From assembly GCF_013620795.1 (NCBI RefSeq), contig NZ_LGLW01000006.1, positions 1-64,000 of the forward strand: 64,000 bases of DNA. Reading direction: 5' to 3'. The DNA comes from Pseudomonas sp. Q2-TVG4-2. Its GTDB lineage: Bacteria; Pseudomonadota; Gammaproteobacteria; Pseudomonadales; Pseudomonadaceae. The notes beneath the pieces were generated by a model. The model saw nothing but the letters and a program-made list of their open reading frames with translations. It had not been told where the DNA came from and made no database searches. Positions 27,770 through 38,515 of the stretch are shown in pieces; position 1 is the stretch's first letter, and each line of letters opens with the position of its first letter. The position numbers and the translations under genes are program-made.

Positions 27770-29215
27770 TTAGAGCTGATGCGCCTGGGACGCGGCGACC
27801 GTGCCGTCAGCAGGAGTTTCAGCGGTGCCCTTGGCTGGCCAGACGCTTGGGTCCAGATCCAGATCGGCAAAGTGCTTCGGATCGAAAACCGGCGATGCAA
27901 CGCCGGCGTCACGCTGCTTGTCGTAGTCGCGCATCAGGCGCAGGCCGACCTTGAACAGCAGCGCCAGGGCGATCAGGTTGCAGATCGCCAGCAGGCCCAT
28001 GGTGACGTCGGCGAACGCGAATACCGTGCCCAGATTCTGTACCGAACCCCACATCACCAGCGCGACCACCATCAGGCGATAGACCATTACCGGCCAGCGC
28101 TTGCTGGTGAAGAAGCCCAGGGCGTTCTCGCCCAGGTAGTAGTTGTAGATCAGCGTGGTGAACACGAACAGCAGCAGCGCGAGGCTGATGAATACCCGGC
28201 CCCACTCGCCGACGACAGCGGCAACCGCGCTCTGGGTCAGCACCACGCCATCCATCTCGCTGCCCGGCGTGAAGACGCCGGAAAGGATGATGACCAGCGC
28301 GGTACAGCTGCACAGCACGATGGTGTCGATGAACACACTGAGCGACTGCACGATGCCCTGCGCAACCGGATGCTTGACCTCAGCCACCGCCGCCACGTTG
28401 GGTGCGCTGCCCAGGCCCGCTTCGTTGGAGAACAGGCCGCGCTTGACACCCATGATGATCGCCGCGCCGATGCCGCCAGCGAATGCAGGCTCGAGGCCGA
28501 ACGCACTGCGGAAGATGGTGCCGAAGGCTTCCGGAACTGCGCCGGCATTGCTGCCAATGACGAAGAGCGCCATGGCGATATAGGCGAAGGCCATGATCGG
28601 CACCAGCACATCGGCGAACTTGGCAATGCGCTTGATACCGCCAAAGATGATCAGGCCGATCACCACCATCAGCGCGATGCCGCTAATGAAGGTGGGCACG
28701 CCGAATGTGTCGTTCAGCGAGCTGGCAACGGTGTAGGACTGCACCGCGTTGAAGCCGAAACCGAAGGTTACCAGCAGCAGCAGCGACACCACGATGCCCA
28801 GCCAGCGCTGGCCGAGGCCATGCTGAATATAGAACGCCGGACCGCCGCGGTAGCCGCCGTCTGGCTCACGACGCTTGTACAACTGCGCCAGCGAGCACTC
28901 GAAATAGCTGGTAGCCATGCCGACCAGTGCCACGACCCACATCCAGAAGACCGCCCCCGGTCCGCCCAGCATGATTGCAACCGATACACCCGCGATGTTG
29001 CCGGCGCCAACGCGGCCGGCGACGCTGAGCATCAGCGCCTGGAAGGAACTGAGCTGGCCCGGTTGGCGTTTGAAGGCTTCGCCGAAGATGGCAAACATGC
29101 TGCCGAAGTAGCGAAACTGGACGAAGCGCGAGGCAATGGTGAAGTACAGGCCAAGGCCTATCAGCATCACGATGAGCAGCTTGCTCCAAATGAGATCGTT
29201 GAGAAGATCGAGCAT
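27770..29215 (-). CDS. Sodium:alanine symporter (AGCS family)
   Basis: An inner-membrane Na+-coupled importer of alanine, glycine or similar amino acids. The 481-residue protein has about ten hydrophobic helices and the family signature around GRVGAGNIAGVSVAIMLGGPGAVFWMW; GLFSNEAGLGSAPN is the second conserved motif. I start at the ATG of MLDLLNDLIW; the frame is open further upstream but that part is not hydrophobic or conserved. It diverges from the XRE regulator (starts 151 bases apart), a possible controller. Confidence 0.92.
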   Translation of the reverse strand: MLDLLNDLIWSKLLIVMLIGLGLYFTIASRFVQFRYFGSMFAIFGEAFKRQPGQLSSFQALMLSVAGRVGAGNIAGVSVAIMLGGPGAVFWMWVVALVGMATSYFECSLAQLYKRREPDGGYRGGPAFYIQHGLGQRWLGIVVSLLLLVTFGFGFNAVQSYTVASSLNDTFGVPTFISGIALMVVIGLIIFGGIKRIAKFADVLVPIMAFAYIAMALFVIGSNAGAVPEAFGTIFRSAFGLEPAFAGGIGAAIIMGVKRGLFSNEAGLGSAPNVAAVAEVKHPVAQGIVQSLSVFIDTIVLCSCTALVIILSGVFTPGSEMDGVVLTQSAVAAVVGEWGRVFISLALLLFVFTTLIYNYYLGENALGFFTSKRWPVMVYRLMVVALVMWGSVQNLGTVFAFADVTMGLLAICNLIALALLFKVGLRLMRDYDKQRDAGVASPVFDPKHFADLDLDPSVWPAKGTAETPADGTVAASQAHQL

Positions 29216-29365
29216 GGCGGAAAGTCTCTCTTGTTGTTTTTGACGAATGAAATGACGCAGGGCGGGAATGGTTGGCCAGATGCGGCGGTCACGCAATTAC
29301 GCGGGTCGCGGCAATCTGGCGCGAGTTGATGCTAGAATCGCGCCGCTCGCATCGCTGGAATACCT

Positions 29366-30187
29366 ATGTACGACCATCTCGGCGCCAACCTGAAATTGCT
29401 CTGCAGTCATTACCGCTCGATTGCCGAAGTCTGCCGCAAGCTCGGCATCAACCGCGCGCAGTTCAACAAATACCTCAATGGGCAGAGCCGGCCGACGGCG
29501 TACAACCTCAAGCGCATCTGCGATTTTTTCGGAGTCGAGGGTTATGAGCTGGGTCTGCCCAGCGACCAGTTCGCCCAGTTGATCGGTTTGCGACGGCACG
29601 ACCAGGAGCGGATCGCTGCCAGCGATCCGCTCCTGGAGTTATTCCAGCCGATGCGCGACAACGCCAACAGCCTGGCCCGGTATTGCGGGTACTACTTCGA
29701 ATACGCCAATTGCATGTCGGTGCCGGGGCAGATACTGCTGTCGCTGGTACATCTGCGCGAGGACCGCGGCAGCTACGTCTTCGAGCGGCAGGAGCGTCAG
29801 GAGCAATCGCGCGCCGACAATCCCAAACAGGAGGATGGTGTGGTGCGCTGCCGCTATCTGGGCGCCGCCTTCTACCTGCAGGACCGCCTGTTTCTCATCG
29901 ATTATGAATCGCTGACCGGCAACGAGATGAGCCAGACCATCCTCATTCCCAGCTTCAAGAGCCGCATCAGCCGCCTCAACGGACTGAAGACCGGCGTCTC
30001 CAGTGGCGACCGGCGTACCCCGGCCTGCACCCGCGTGGTCTGGGAGTATTTGGGTAGCGAGATCAATCGAATCAGCGCCTACCGGCAGGTCATGCTCTAT
30101 GGCCTGGACGATCCGCGGATCGATCCGGAAATTCGGGAGCGGCTGGCATCTGCGCAAATGCGCGATGGGTTGTTCGAGATCGAGTAG
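29366..30187 (+). CDS. XRE-type helix-turn-helix transcriptional regulator
   Basis: A 273-residue DNA-binding protein. Residues 1-65 form a Cro/C1-type helix-turn-helix (SIAEVCRKLGINRAQFNKYLNGQSRPTAYNL, read in two overlapping pieces); the remaining 200 residues are an effector domain that I cannot assign. The start codon is preceded by a weak ribosome site, with TAGAAT at about 29333 as possible -10. Divergent from the alanine symporter, which it may regulate. Its ligand is unknown. Confidence 0.85.
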   Translation: MYDHLGANLKLLCSHYRSIAEVCRKLGINRAQFNKYLNGQSRPTAYNLKRICDFFGVEGYELGLPSDQFAQLIGLRRHDQERIAASDPLLELFQPMRDNANSLARYCGYYFEYANCMSVPGQILLSLVHLREDRGSYVFERQERQEQSRADNPKQEDGVVRCRYLGAAFYLQDRLFLIDYESLTGNEMSQTILIPSFKSRISRLNGLKTGVSSGDRRTPACTRVVWEYLGSEINRISAYRQVMLYGLDDPRIDPEIRERLASAQMRDGLFEIE

Positions 30188-30265
30188 CTGCGGTATTGGG
30201 TGCCGGCAGTTCCAATGGCTGAACAGCGAGCAGGCGAAGCTCTGGGAGGAATGCGGTTCGGGCTG

Positions 30266-30288
30266 CGATGGCGCCTCGCGCCATCGCG
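30266..30288. terminator. Bidirectional hairpin between convergent genes
   Basis: GCGATGGCGC and GCGCCATCGC pair perfectly around a CTC loop. It lies in the 114-base gap between the convergent XRE and binding-protein genes. It lacks T-runs, so it may be a weak terminator or a transcript-protecting structure. Confidence 0.45.
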
Positions 30289-30301
30289 CTATCAATGCGG
30301 A

Positions 30302-31060
30302 TCAGCAGAGCTCGGGGTGCTTGACGCAGCTGCCGTAACCTTCAGCTTTCATCTCATCCAGCGCCTTCTGCAAGCGTGTGACCACCTCATCAGGGGTGTC
30401 CTTGTTCAGCGCCAGATATAGCGGGGCGGAGTTGAATACCAGCACCGTGTTGAGATTGCTGACGCCTTCCTGCTTCGCGTAGTAGCGCCAGACAGGGTTG
30501 GACGTGGCCCAGAGGTCGATTCGGCCGCTGAGCAACTTCTGCAGATTCTCCTGATCGCGCAACGCGTTGATGGGCCTCAGCCCCTTCGCCTCGATGCGCT
30601 GGCTTACCGCGCTGCTTTTGTAGGCACCGATGGTGTAACCCTTGGCTTGAGCCAGGCTGGCCAGCTTAAGGTCCGAGCCGGGCGCCGAGAGCAGCACGCT
30701 TTCGTATTGAGCGATGGGGCCGACCCACTTGAACAGTGGCCGACGTTCATCCGTCATCGACGTGGAAAACAGGCCATGGTCAGGCAGCTCGAGCGTCGAC
30801 TGATAGATACGATCCCAGGGGAAGCGCAGTGTCATGGAGTAGGCAATGCCGGCGCGCTTGAACATCTCGCGAACGGTGGTCGCGCTGATGCCCTGGATGT
30901 GCTCTTCACGGGCGAAGTTCTTGCCGCCATCGGCCATGTTGAACGGCGGAAAGTTCTCGGTTTGCAACACCACTTCGTAGCCCTTCGGCAGCTCGGCATG
31001 GACGAGCGGCGCACCGAGGAGCGAACTGAACAACAGGGTGATGGCGAGTAATTTTTGCAT
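30302..31060 (-). CDS. Periplasmic substrate-binding protein (SBP family 3)
   Basis: An exported 252-residue solute-binding protein. Residues 1-22 (MQKLLAITLLFSSLLGAPLVHA) are a signal peptide; the mature part begins LPKGYEVVLQTENFPPFNM, the usual start of polar-amino-acid binding domains, and ends with two Cys (SCVKHPELC) that could form a disulfide. GGAGGTCTC lies just before the ATG. No permease or ATPase is adjacent, so it may serve another importer or act as a sensor-type binding protein. Confidence 0.88.
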   Translation of the reverse strand: MQKLLAITLLFSSLLGAPLVHAELPKGYEVVLQTENFPPFNMADGGKNFAREEHIQGISATTVREMFKRAGIAYSMTLRFPWDRIYQSTLELPDHGLFSTSMTDERRPLFKWVGPIAQYESVLLSAPGSDLKLASLAQAKGYTIGAYKSSAVSQRIEAKGLRPINALRDQENLQKLLSGRIDLWATSNPVWRYYAKQEGVSNLNTVLVFNSAPLYLALNKDTPDEVVTRLQKALDEMKAEGYGSCVKHPELC

Positions 31061-31208
31061 GAGACCTCCGCGAAATCGGCGGAGTCTACGCAAGGGCGCA
31101 CAGCTGATGCTTGTCCCGGGTCACGCTTTGATCAGCGTGCCAAGCGCCGCCTCGTCGGGAGGCGGCGCACCCAAGTGCCCTGAGCCGCGCTGAGCGACTC
31201 GGCGGCGT

Positions 31209-32468
31209 CTAGCCCTTGCTGGCGCTGTTGTATATGTCGGAGTCCAGTTCGTTCTCGCTGCGCCCGACCAGCGTCGTGGTCATCAGGTCACCGGCGACGT
31301 TGACCGTGGTGCGGGCCATATCGAGGATACGATCGATCCCGGCAATCAGCGCCACGCCTTCGAGCGGTAGGCCGGCTGCGGTGAGCACCAGCCCCAGCAT
31401 GATCAGCCCGGCGCCGGGGATACCCGCGGTGCCGATTGAGGCCAGCGTCGCAGTGAGGATGATCATCAAATATTGGCCGGCATTGAGGTCGATGCCGAAT
31501 GCCTGGGCTATGAACAGCGCCAACACGCCCTGATAAATGGCCGTGCCGTCCATGTTGATGGTCGCGCCGACCGGTAGCACGAAGCCCGCCACACCTTCGG
31601 ACACACCGAGGTTCTTGCGCGCACATTCGATGGACACCGGCAACGTGCCGGAACTGCTCGAGGTGCTGAAGGCCACCGCCAGCGCCGGCGTTATACCTTG
31701 CAGGAAGCGTAGCGGACTGAGCCGGCCGACCAGCCCCAGCAGACCACCGTAAACCAATAGCACATGGGCGACGCTGGCCAGGTAAGTGACCCCGATGACG
31801 CCGGCCAAGGGCAGGAGAACCTCGGCGCCGTGGCTGCCAACCACTCCCGCAGTCAAGGCGAACACACCGATTGGTGCCACGCGCATCACCAGATCGGTGA
31901 GCTTGTAGAACGTCTCGGCCAGCCCGTCGAACAGTCGCACTGCCGGCGCGGCACGTTCGCCGACCAGATTCATGCTCACGCCCAGCGCAATGGCGAAGAC
32001 AATGATCTGCAGAATGTTGCCTTCGGCGAAGGCAGTGACCGGATTGCTCGGTACCAGCCCCACCAGGATGTCCACCAACGAGGGCGCCTGTTTGGCCTCG
32101 GTGGCGGTGCTAGCAACCATGTTCATGCCTTCGCCCGGCATGAACACAGCGCCGAAGAGCAGCCCGATGCTGACGGCAAATGCGGTCGTCACCAGATAGA
32201 TGAGGATGGTCTTGACGCTGATTCGTCCGAGCTTGGCACTGTCCTGCATCGAGGTGATGCCAGCGACCAGCGATACGAACACGAGAGGCACGATGAGCAT
32301 CTTGATGGCGTTGAGAAACAGCGTGCCGATCGGAGCCAGCACGAGCGCGTTCTGCTTGAGCAGAAGGCCGGTGACGACGCCCAGGACCAGACCGATGAGG
32401 ATTTGCTGCCACAGGGCCAGGCGGCCGAGCAGGCGCAGGGGAGTGCTGAGAGTGGTGCTCTGACTCAT
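31209..32468 (-). CDS. Dicarboxylate/amino acid:cation symporter (DAACS family)
   Basis: Imports C4-dicarboxylates, glutamate or aspartate with H+ or Na+ at the inner membrane. 419 residues with eight hydrophobic segments and re-entrant loops; the serine-rich motif AFSTSSSSGTLPVSIECARK and the helix INMDGTAIYQGVLALFIAQ are diagnostic. It lies 110 bases downstream of aspA in the same direction, separated by hairpins; uptake of aspartate or fumarate fits that neighbour. Confidence 0.93.
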   Translation of the reverse strand: MSQSTTLSTPLRLLGRLALWQQILIGLVLGVVTGLLLKQNALVLAPIGTLFLNAIKMLIVPLVFVSLVAGITSMQDSAKLGRISVKTILIYLVTTAFAVSIGLLFGAVFMPGEGMNMVASTATEAKQAPSLVDILVGLVPSNPVTAFAEGNILQIIVFAIALGVSMNLVGERAAPAVRLFDGLAETFYKLTDLVMRVAPIGVFALTAGVVGSHGAEVLLPLAGVIGVTYLASVAHVLLVYGGLLGLVGRLSPLRFLQGITPALAVAFSTSSSSGTLPVSIECARKNLGVSEGVAGFVLPVGATINMDGTAIYQGVLALFIAQAFGIDLNAGQYLMIILTATLASIGTAGIPGAGLIMLGLVLTAAGLPLEGVALIAGIDRILDMARTTVNVAGDLMTTTLVGRSENELDSDIYNSASKG

Positions 32469-32493
32469 GCGTAAACCTGTTTGTTGTTCTTAT

Positions 32494-32525
32494 AAAAAGA
32501 GGCGGGCCATCTCGATCGTGGCCCG
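32494..32525 (-). terminator. Terminator-like hairpin after aspA
   Basis: On the minus strand CGGGCCA pairs with TGGCCCG and is followed by GCCTCTTTTT. It lies just ahead of the symporter start, so it probably ends or attenuates the aspA transcript. Confidence 0.6.
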
Positions 32526-32533
32526 TTACGAAG

Positions 32534-32553
32534 GGCGCCCGTCAGCGGGCGCC
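32534..32553. terminator. Second hairpin after aspA
   Basis: GGCGCCCG-TCAG-CGGGCGCC is a perfect eight-pair stem with a 4-base loop, without a T-run. With the hairpin at 32494-32525 it forms a tandem structure. Confidence 0.45.
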
Positions 32554-32578
32554 TTGTTACTGCGTGAGGTGGCTGGGA

Positions 32579-34003
<1,425 letters not shown>

Positions 34004-34193
34004 GAGAGTTCTCATCCGAGAGAAGAGCGGCATTTGCCGCGAAGGCTTATACAATAAGGCTTCAGGAGGATTCACGACCAATGCCGTTAAACGCTAGGCC
34101 ATGCATGATCGGCATAATGAAGATGTGACGTCGTTTCGCTTAAAAGCGTTATATCGCGCCACCCCACGTTCAATCGAACCAGCAGGAGCCGGC

Positions 34194-35120
34194 ATGAACA
34201 TCGAAACCAAATGGCTGGAAGACCTCGTCGCGCTGGCCGCCACCCGCAGCTTCTCTCAGGCGGCGCAGCGGCGTTTCGTCACCCAGCCGGCGTTCAGCCG
34301 ACGCATCCGCAGCCTGGAAAACACCCTTGGCGTGACCTTGGTGAACCGTGCCCGAACGCCCGTGGAATTGACCGAGGCGGGGCAACTGTTCTTGGTCACG
34401 GCACGCAACCTGGTGGAGCAGCTCGGTGAGGTGGTGCATTACCTGCACAACCTTGAGGGCCAGCGCGGCGAAGTGCTGCAGATCGCCGCGGCGCATTCCT
34501 TGGCACTGGGCTTCTTTCCCGAATGGCTGGCGCGTTTGCGACAGGACGGCGTGCCGGTGAACAGTCGGCTGGTGGCGACCAATGTCGGCGAGGCGGTGCA
34601 TTCGTTGCGTGAAGGCGCTTGCGACCTGATCCTCGCCTACTATGATCCGGATGCCGCGCTGCAGATGGACCCCGAGCTGTTTCCATCCTTGTCGCTAGGG
34701 CGCACTGACATCGTGCCGGTTTGCGCGACGGATGCCGGCGGTGAACCGCTATTCGACCCCGACAGTGGTCAGACCGTCCCGCTGTTGGCCTACAGCGCTG
34801 GTGCGTCGCTGGGCCGCTCGGTCAACCTGCTACTGCGTCAGCGCGGTCTGCGGTCATCCACGGTGTACGAAACGGCGATGGCCGATAGCCTGAAAAGCAT
34901 GGCGATGCAGCGGTTGGGACTGGCCTGGGTGCCACGACTCTCCGTGACCGCGGAGCTGGAGCGCGGTGAGCTGGTGATCTGCGGCGGTGAACACTGGCGA
35001 GTGCCGCTGGAGATTCGTCTGTATCGTTGTGCATTGCTGCGCAAGGCACCCGTGCGGCTGCTTTGGCGCAAGCTCGAAAGCGGCGCGGGCCAGGGCGTTG
35101 CCCTGCAACTCGAGGTTTGA
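34194..35120 (+). CDS. LysR-family transcriptional regulator next to aspA
   Basis: A 308-residue regulator with an N-terminal winged helix (WLEDLVALAATRSFSQAAQ, then TQPAFSRRIRSLENTLGVTL) and an effector-binding domain to about residue 295. AGCAGGAG precedes the ATG. It is divergent from aspA with 190 bases between starts; LysR proteins commonly control the divergent gene, so aspA and the symporter are likely targets. The effector is not apparent; aspartate or fumarate is a guess. Confidence 0.92.
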   Translation: MNIETKWLEDLVALAATRSFSQAAQRRFVTQPAFSRRIRSLENTLGVTLVNRARTPVELTEAGQLFLVTARNLVEQLGEVVHYLHNLEGQRGEVLQIAAAHSLALGFFPEWLARLRQDGVPVNSRLVATNVGEAVHSLREGACDLILAYYDPDAALQMDPELFPSLSLGRTDIVPVCATDAGGEPLFDPDSGQTVPLLAYSAGASLGRSVNLLLRQRGLRSSTVYETAMADSLKSMAMQRLGLAWVPRLSVTAELERGELVICGGEHWRVPLEIRLYRCALLRKAPVRLLWRKLESGAGQGVALQLEV

Positions 35121-35195
35121 GGTCGCCCGGATGCGGGTTCGGCACGTCCGGCTCCTGACGCACGGGCGCAGGTGCCGGCGGGCGGGGGCTTGCGG

Positions 35196-35201
35196 TATAC
35201 T
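35196..35201 (+). promoter_or_regulatory. Possible -10 element of purE
   Basis: TATACT lies 114 bases before the purE start and 40 bases before the leader hairpin. No good -35 is visible at the right spacing. Confidence 0.4.
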
Positions 35202-35240
35202 GCGCGGCCTTCGGTCGGACCGATCCGGCCATGTACCTGC

Positions 35241-35268
35241 ACGGCCGCGCTGTCACCAGCGCGGCCGT
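35241..35268 (+). promoter_or_regulatory. Long perfect hairpin in the purE leader
   Basis: ACGGCCGCGCTG and CAGCGCGGCCGT form a perfect 12-pair stem around TCAC, 41 bases before the purE start. There is no T-run, so it is either an upstream hairpin-only terminator, a leader regulatory element or a protein-binding site. Confidence 0.55.
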
Positions 35269-35309
35269 TGTTCCTGATGCGCCCGCGGGCGCCGAAGAGA
35301 GGCACGACG

Positions 35310-35801
35310 ATGACCGCACTGGTAGGCGTGATCATGGGCTCCAAGTCCGACTGGTCCACCTTGAGCCACACCGCAGAGATGCTGGAGAAGCTCGGCATTC
35401 CGCATGAAGTCACCGTGGTGTCCGCGCACCGCACCCCTGACCTGCTGTTCCAGTACGCCGAACAGGCCGAAGCGCGCGGGCTGCGGGTGATCATCGCTGG
35501 CGCAGGCGGCGCGGCTCATTTGCCTGGTATGTGCGCGGCCAAGACGCATCTGCCGGTGCTTGGCGTGCCGGTGCAGTCCTCGATGCTCTCGGGTGTGGAT
35601 TCGTTGCTGTCGATCGTGCAGATGCCCGCCGGCGTACCGGTCGCCACCCTGGCCATCGGCAAGGCAGGCGCGATCAACGCGGCGCTGCTGTCGGCTAGCA
35701 TTCTTGGTCACGAATTTCCCGAATACCATGCCGCGCTGAAAACATTCCGCGACGAACAGACCCAGACCGTGCTCGACAACCCTGACCCGAGGAACGCGTA
35801 A
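35310..35801 (+). CDS. N5-carboxyaminoimidazole ribonucleotide mutase PurE
   Basis: Purine biosynthesis: moves the carboxyl group of N5-CAIR to give CAIR. The 163-residue product starts with [14 protein letters not shown] (phosphate-binding loop) and contains VVSAHRTPD and [11 protein letters not shown], all typical of class I PurE. I use the ATG at MTALVGV rather than the longer open frame through the leader hairpin. The stop is immediately followed by the purK start. Confidence 0.96.
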   Translation: MTALVGVIMGSKSDWSTLSHTAEMLEKLGIPHEVTVVSAHRTPDLLFQYAEQAEARGLRVIIAGAGGAAHLPGMCAAKTHLPVLGVPVQSSMLSGVDSLLSIVQMPAGVPVATLAIGKAGAINAALLSASILGHEFPEYHAALKTFRDEQTQTVLDNPDPRNA

Positions 35802-36887
35802 ATGAAGATCGGCGTGATCGGTGGCGGCCAGCTGGGCCGCATGCTCGCCCTGGCGGGAACGCCGCTGGGCATGAATTTCGCCTTCCTCGACCCAGCGCCG
35901 GATGCCTGCGCCGCGGCTTTGGGCGAGCATCTGCGGGCGGATTACGGCGATCAGGACCACCTGCGCCAGCTGGCGGACGAGGTCGACCTCGTGACCTTCG
36001 AGTTCGAGAGCGTGCCGGCTGAAACCGTGGCCTTTCTCTCTCAGTTCGTCCCGGTCTACCCGAGCGCCGAAGCGCTGCGCATCGCCCGCGATCGCTGGTT
36101 CGAGAAGTCCATGTTCCAGGACCTCGGCATTCCCACGCCGGCCTTCGCCGATATCCAATCCCAGCCCGATCTCGACGCCGCTGCAGCCAGCATCGGTCTG
36201 CCGGCCGTGCTCAAGACCCGCACCTTGGGTTACGACGGCAAGGGCCAGAAGGTGTTACGCAAACCGGCGGACGTCACCGGTGCGTTTGCCGAACTGGGTA
36301 GCGTGCCGTGCATTCTGGAGGGCTTCGTGCCGTTTAGCGGCGAGGTTTCGCTGATCGCCGTGCGTGGGCGCGATGGCGAGACCTGTTTCTACCCGTTGGT
36401 GCACAACACCCATGAAGACGGCATCCTGCGGTTGTCGGTGGCCAGCAGCAATCATCCGCTGCAGCCGCTGGCCGAGGATTATGCGTCTCGAGTGCTGACC
36501 AAGCTGGACTATGTCGGTGTGTTGGCTTTCGAATTCTTCGAGGTCGATGGTGGGCTGAAGGCCAACGAAATTGCGCCGCGCGTGCATAACTCCGGTCACT
36601 GGACCATCGAAGGCGCCGAGTGCAGCCAGTTCGAAAACCACCTGCGCGCCGTGACCGGCCTGCCGCTGGGTTCGACGGCGAAACTGGGCGAGAGCGCAAT
36701 GCTCAACTTCATCGGCGAGGTACCGCCGGTGGCGAAGGTCATTGCCGTCGAGGATTGCCATTTGCATCACTACGGCAAGGCATTCAAGGCCGGACGCAAG
36801 GTCGGCCATGCCACGCTGCGTTGCCCGGATCGCGCCACACTTGATCGGCAGGTCACCGCGGTCGAGTCGCTGATTCAGCGCGACTGA
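35802..36887 (+). CDS. N5-carboxyaminoimidazole ribonucleotide synthase PurK
   Basis: ATP-grasp enzyme making N5-CAIR from AIR, bicarbonate and ATP, the substrate of PurE. GVIGGGQLGRML opens the pre-ATP-grasp domain; LKTRTLGYDGKGQ is the ATP-binding loop and EIAPRVHNSGHWT the metal/active-site motif. 361 residues is normal. It abuts purE with no gap. Confidence 0.97.
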   Translation: MKIGVIGGGQLGRMLALAGTPLGMNFAFLDPAPDACAAALGEHLRADYGDQDHLRQLADEVDLVTFEFESVPAETVAFLSQFVPVYPSAEALRIARDRWFEKSMFQDLGIPTPAFADIQSQPDLDAAAASIGLPAVLKTRTLGYDGKGQKVLRKPADVTGAFAELGSVPCILEGFVPFSGEVSLIAVRGRDGETCFYPLVHNTHEDGILRLSVASSNHPLQPLAEDYASRVLTKLDYVGVLAFEFFEVDGGLKANEIAPRVHNSGHWTIEGAECSQFENHLRAVTGLPLGSTAKLGESAMLNFIGEVPPVAKVIAVEDCHLHHYGKAFKAGRKVGHATLRCPDRATLDRQVTAVESLIQRD

Positions 36888-36989
36888 ATCTCCCGGCCGT
36901 CTGGCTCGCAGGTTTTGCGTCGAACTGCCTGGCGCACTCCCGGTCCGAGATTACGTGACGCGTATTTTCGGACCTAGAGGAGACTGCCA

Positions 36990-37241
36990 ATGGGCATCAT
37001 CGGAACCATCATCATCGGCCTGATCGTAGGCATCATCGCTCGCTTCCTGAAACCCGGCAACGACAGCATGGGCTGGATCATGACCATCCTGCTGGGTATC
37101 GGCGGCTCGCTGCTGGCTACCTATGGCGGCCAGGCCCTTGGGCTCTATCAGGCCGGCGAAGGCGCAGGCTTTATCGGTGCGGTAATCGGTGCGATCATCC
37201 TGCTGGTAATTTACGGCATGGTGACCAGCCGTAAGCACTGA
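36990..37241 (+). CDS. GlsB/YeaQ/YmgE-family stress-response membrane protein
   Basis: A small 83-residue inner-membrane protein with three hydrophobic, glycine-rich helices: IIGTIIIGLIVGIIARFL, WIMTILLGIGGSLLATYGG and GAGFIGAVIGAIILLVIYGMV. This is the transglycosylase-associated (YeaQ) family; members are often induced by envelope or osmotic stress but have no settled biochemical role. AGAGGAG precedes the ATG. Monocistronic. Confidence 0.9.
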   Translation: MGIIGTIIIGLIVGIIARFLKPGNDSMGWIMTILLGIGGSLLATYGGQALGLYQAGEGAGFIGAVIGAIILLVIYGMVTSRKH

Positions 37242-37290
37242 TCCGCTGGGCCGCGCTCTGCGGCCCCGCTCCTTCCACCGCTCGGTTGTC

Positions 37291-37821
37291 ATGCGCCCGA
37301 TAATCCTTTCGCTGCTTCTTTGCTGTATTGCCCTTGTTCACGCCGCGCCGGCGGAGCTCGACTGGCTCGAGCTAATGCCAGCCGAGGATCGCAAGGCGCT
37401 CGAGGAGATGCCGGAGATCGAGCACAACACGCCCGAAGCCGATGGCTTCAGCGATCAGGGTGGGCTCAAGCAAGGGAGCGGTCTGCCGGAAGTGATGTAT
37501 TCGGCCAGGACCGTGCCTTCACTGAGCGGAAGGGAAGTCCGTCTCGGCGGCTACCCCGTGCCGCTGGAAACCGACAGCAAAGGCCGCAGCACCGAGTTCT
37601 TTCTGGTGCCCTATCCGGGTGCCTGTATCCACGTTCCACCGCCACCGCCGAATCAGATCGTGATGGTTCGTTATCCAGACGGTATCGCCTTGAACGACAT
37701 TTACGCGCCGTTGTGGGTAGACGGCACGCTGCGAATCGAGCCGGTCAGCAACGAGCTGGCCGATGCCGCATATGTGATCTCCGCAGCCGAGGTGACCTTG
37801 GTTGATGAAAGTGACCTCTGA
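37291..37821 (+). CDS. DUF3299 exported protein
   Basis: A 176-residue protein with an N-terminal signal peptide (MRPIILSLLLCCIALVHAAPA). The mature part contains the family signature EFFLVPYPGACIHVPPPPPNQ. DUF3299 proteins often accompany ABC export or envelope genes, but their function is unknown. It overlaps the next gene by 17 bases, so the two are co-transcribed. Confidence 0.85.
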   Translation: MRPIILSLLLCCIALVHAAPAELDWLELMPAEDRKALEEMPEIEHNTPEADGFSDQGGLKQGSGLPEVMYSARTVPSLSGREVRLGGYPVPLETDSKGRSTEFFLVPYPGACIHVPPPPPNQIVMVRYPDGIALNDIYAPLWVDGTLRIEPVSNELADAAYVISAAEVTLVDESDL

Positions 37822-38509
37822 GCCGAAACGGCGCCTGATAGCGCTCGATCAAGCACAACACGAGGCATTCCGTGCGCTCGCGGCGGAGACCGATGGCATC
37901 GATGTAGCAGTCTACGAGCAATTCGAGAAGGACCCGCTGGAGCCAATCATCGGGCTTGGTCGCGCCGACGCGCCGCTTGCCTTCTTCGGTCGTGATCCCG
38001 GCCGTGAGGAGGTTCGCTACGGCGAGCCGTTCATCGGTGGAGGTGGTCAGCTGGTACGCCGCGGGCTCTATCGACATTTGCACGGCGAAGACATGCCGGA
38101 TTTCGAGGCCGGCCGCGCGCTCGGCGAAGCCTTCTTCTGGATCAACACAGTGCCTTACAAACCACTCGGCAATCGGGCCTGGTCGGTGGTGATCAAGCGT
38201 CGCTTTCATCCGCTCATGCAAGGTTTGTTGATTGAAAACTGGCGCGGGCGTGACATCGTCACCCTCGGCCGTGAAGCGTTTCTCTGGTTCGGCATGGAGC
38301 AATCGCGCGAGGTGCGCCGGCAACTTGAAGCCTACTGGCAGCGTGAGGATCGTTTCACCGCCCATTTCGATATCGAACTGGCGACCGAGCAAGGCGCCAT
38401 GCGGACGTTTCGCCTGCACCCACTGCCGCATCCCTCGCCACGCAATCTGACGTGGTTCAAGCGCTTCCCTGCGCTCCTGGAAACGCGGCTACAGCAATTA
38501 CTTGATTGA
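37805..38509 (+). CDS. Uracil-DNA glycosylase superfamily protein
   Basis: A 234-residue protein of the UDG fold, likely a DNA base-excision enzyme. The first motif is FFGRDPGREEVRYGEPFIGGGGQLVRRGL in overlapping parts (GRDPG takes the position of the usual GEAPG/GQDPY loop) and the leucine-loop motif is HPLPHPSPRN. It has no obvious iron-sulfur cysteines, unlike family 4 and 5 enzymes. I start at the ATG just after a TTG, inside the end of the DUF3299 gene. Substrate not predictable. Confidence 0.8.
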   Translation: MKVTSEPKRRLIALDQAQHEAFRALAAETDGIDVAVYEQFEKDPLEPIIGLGRADAPLAFFGRDPGREEVRYGEPFIGGGGQLVRRGLYRHLHGEDMPDFEAGRALGEAFFWINTVPYKPLGNRAWSVVIKRRFHPLMQGLLIENWRGRDIVTLGREAFLWFGMEQSREVRRQLEAYWQREDRFTAHFDIELATEQGAMRTFRLHPLPHPSPRNLTWFKRFPALLETRLQQLLD

Positions 38510-38515
38510 ACGCCT

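Noticed and set aside
26756..29329. Long plus-strand frames opposite the asparaginase and symporter genes (176 and 581 codons)
   Set aside because: They are antisense shadows of clearly conserved minus-strand genes; the His/Asp/Gln-rich translation is typical of reversed membrane-protein codons.
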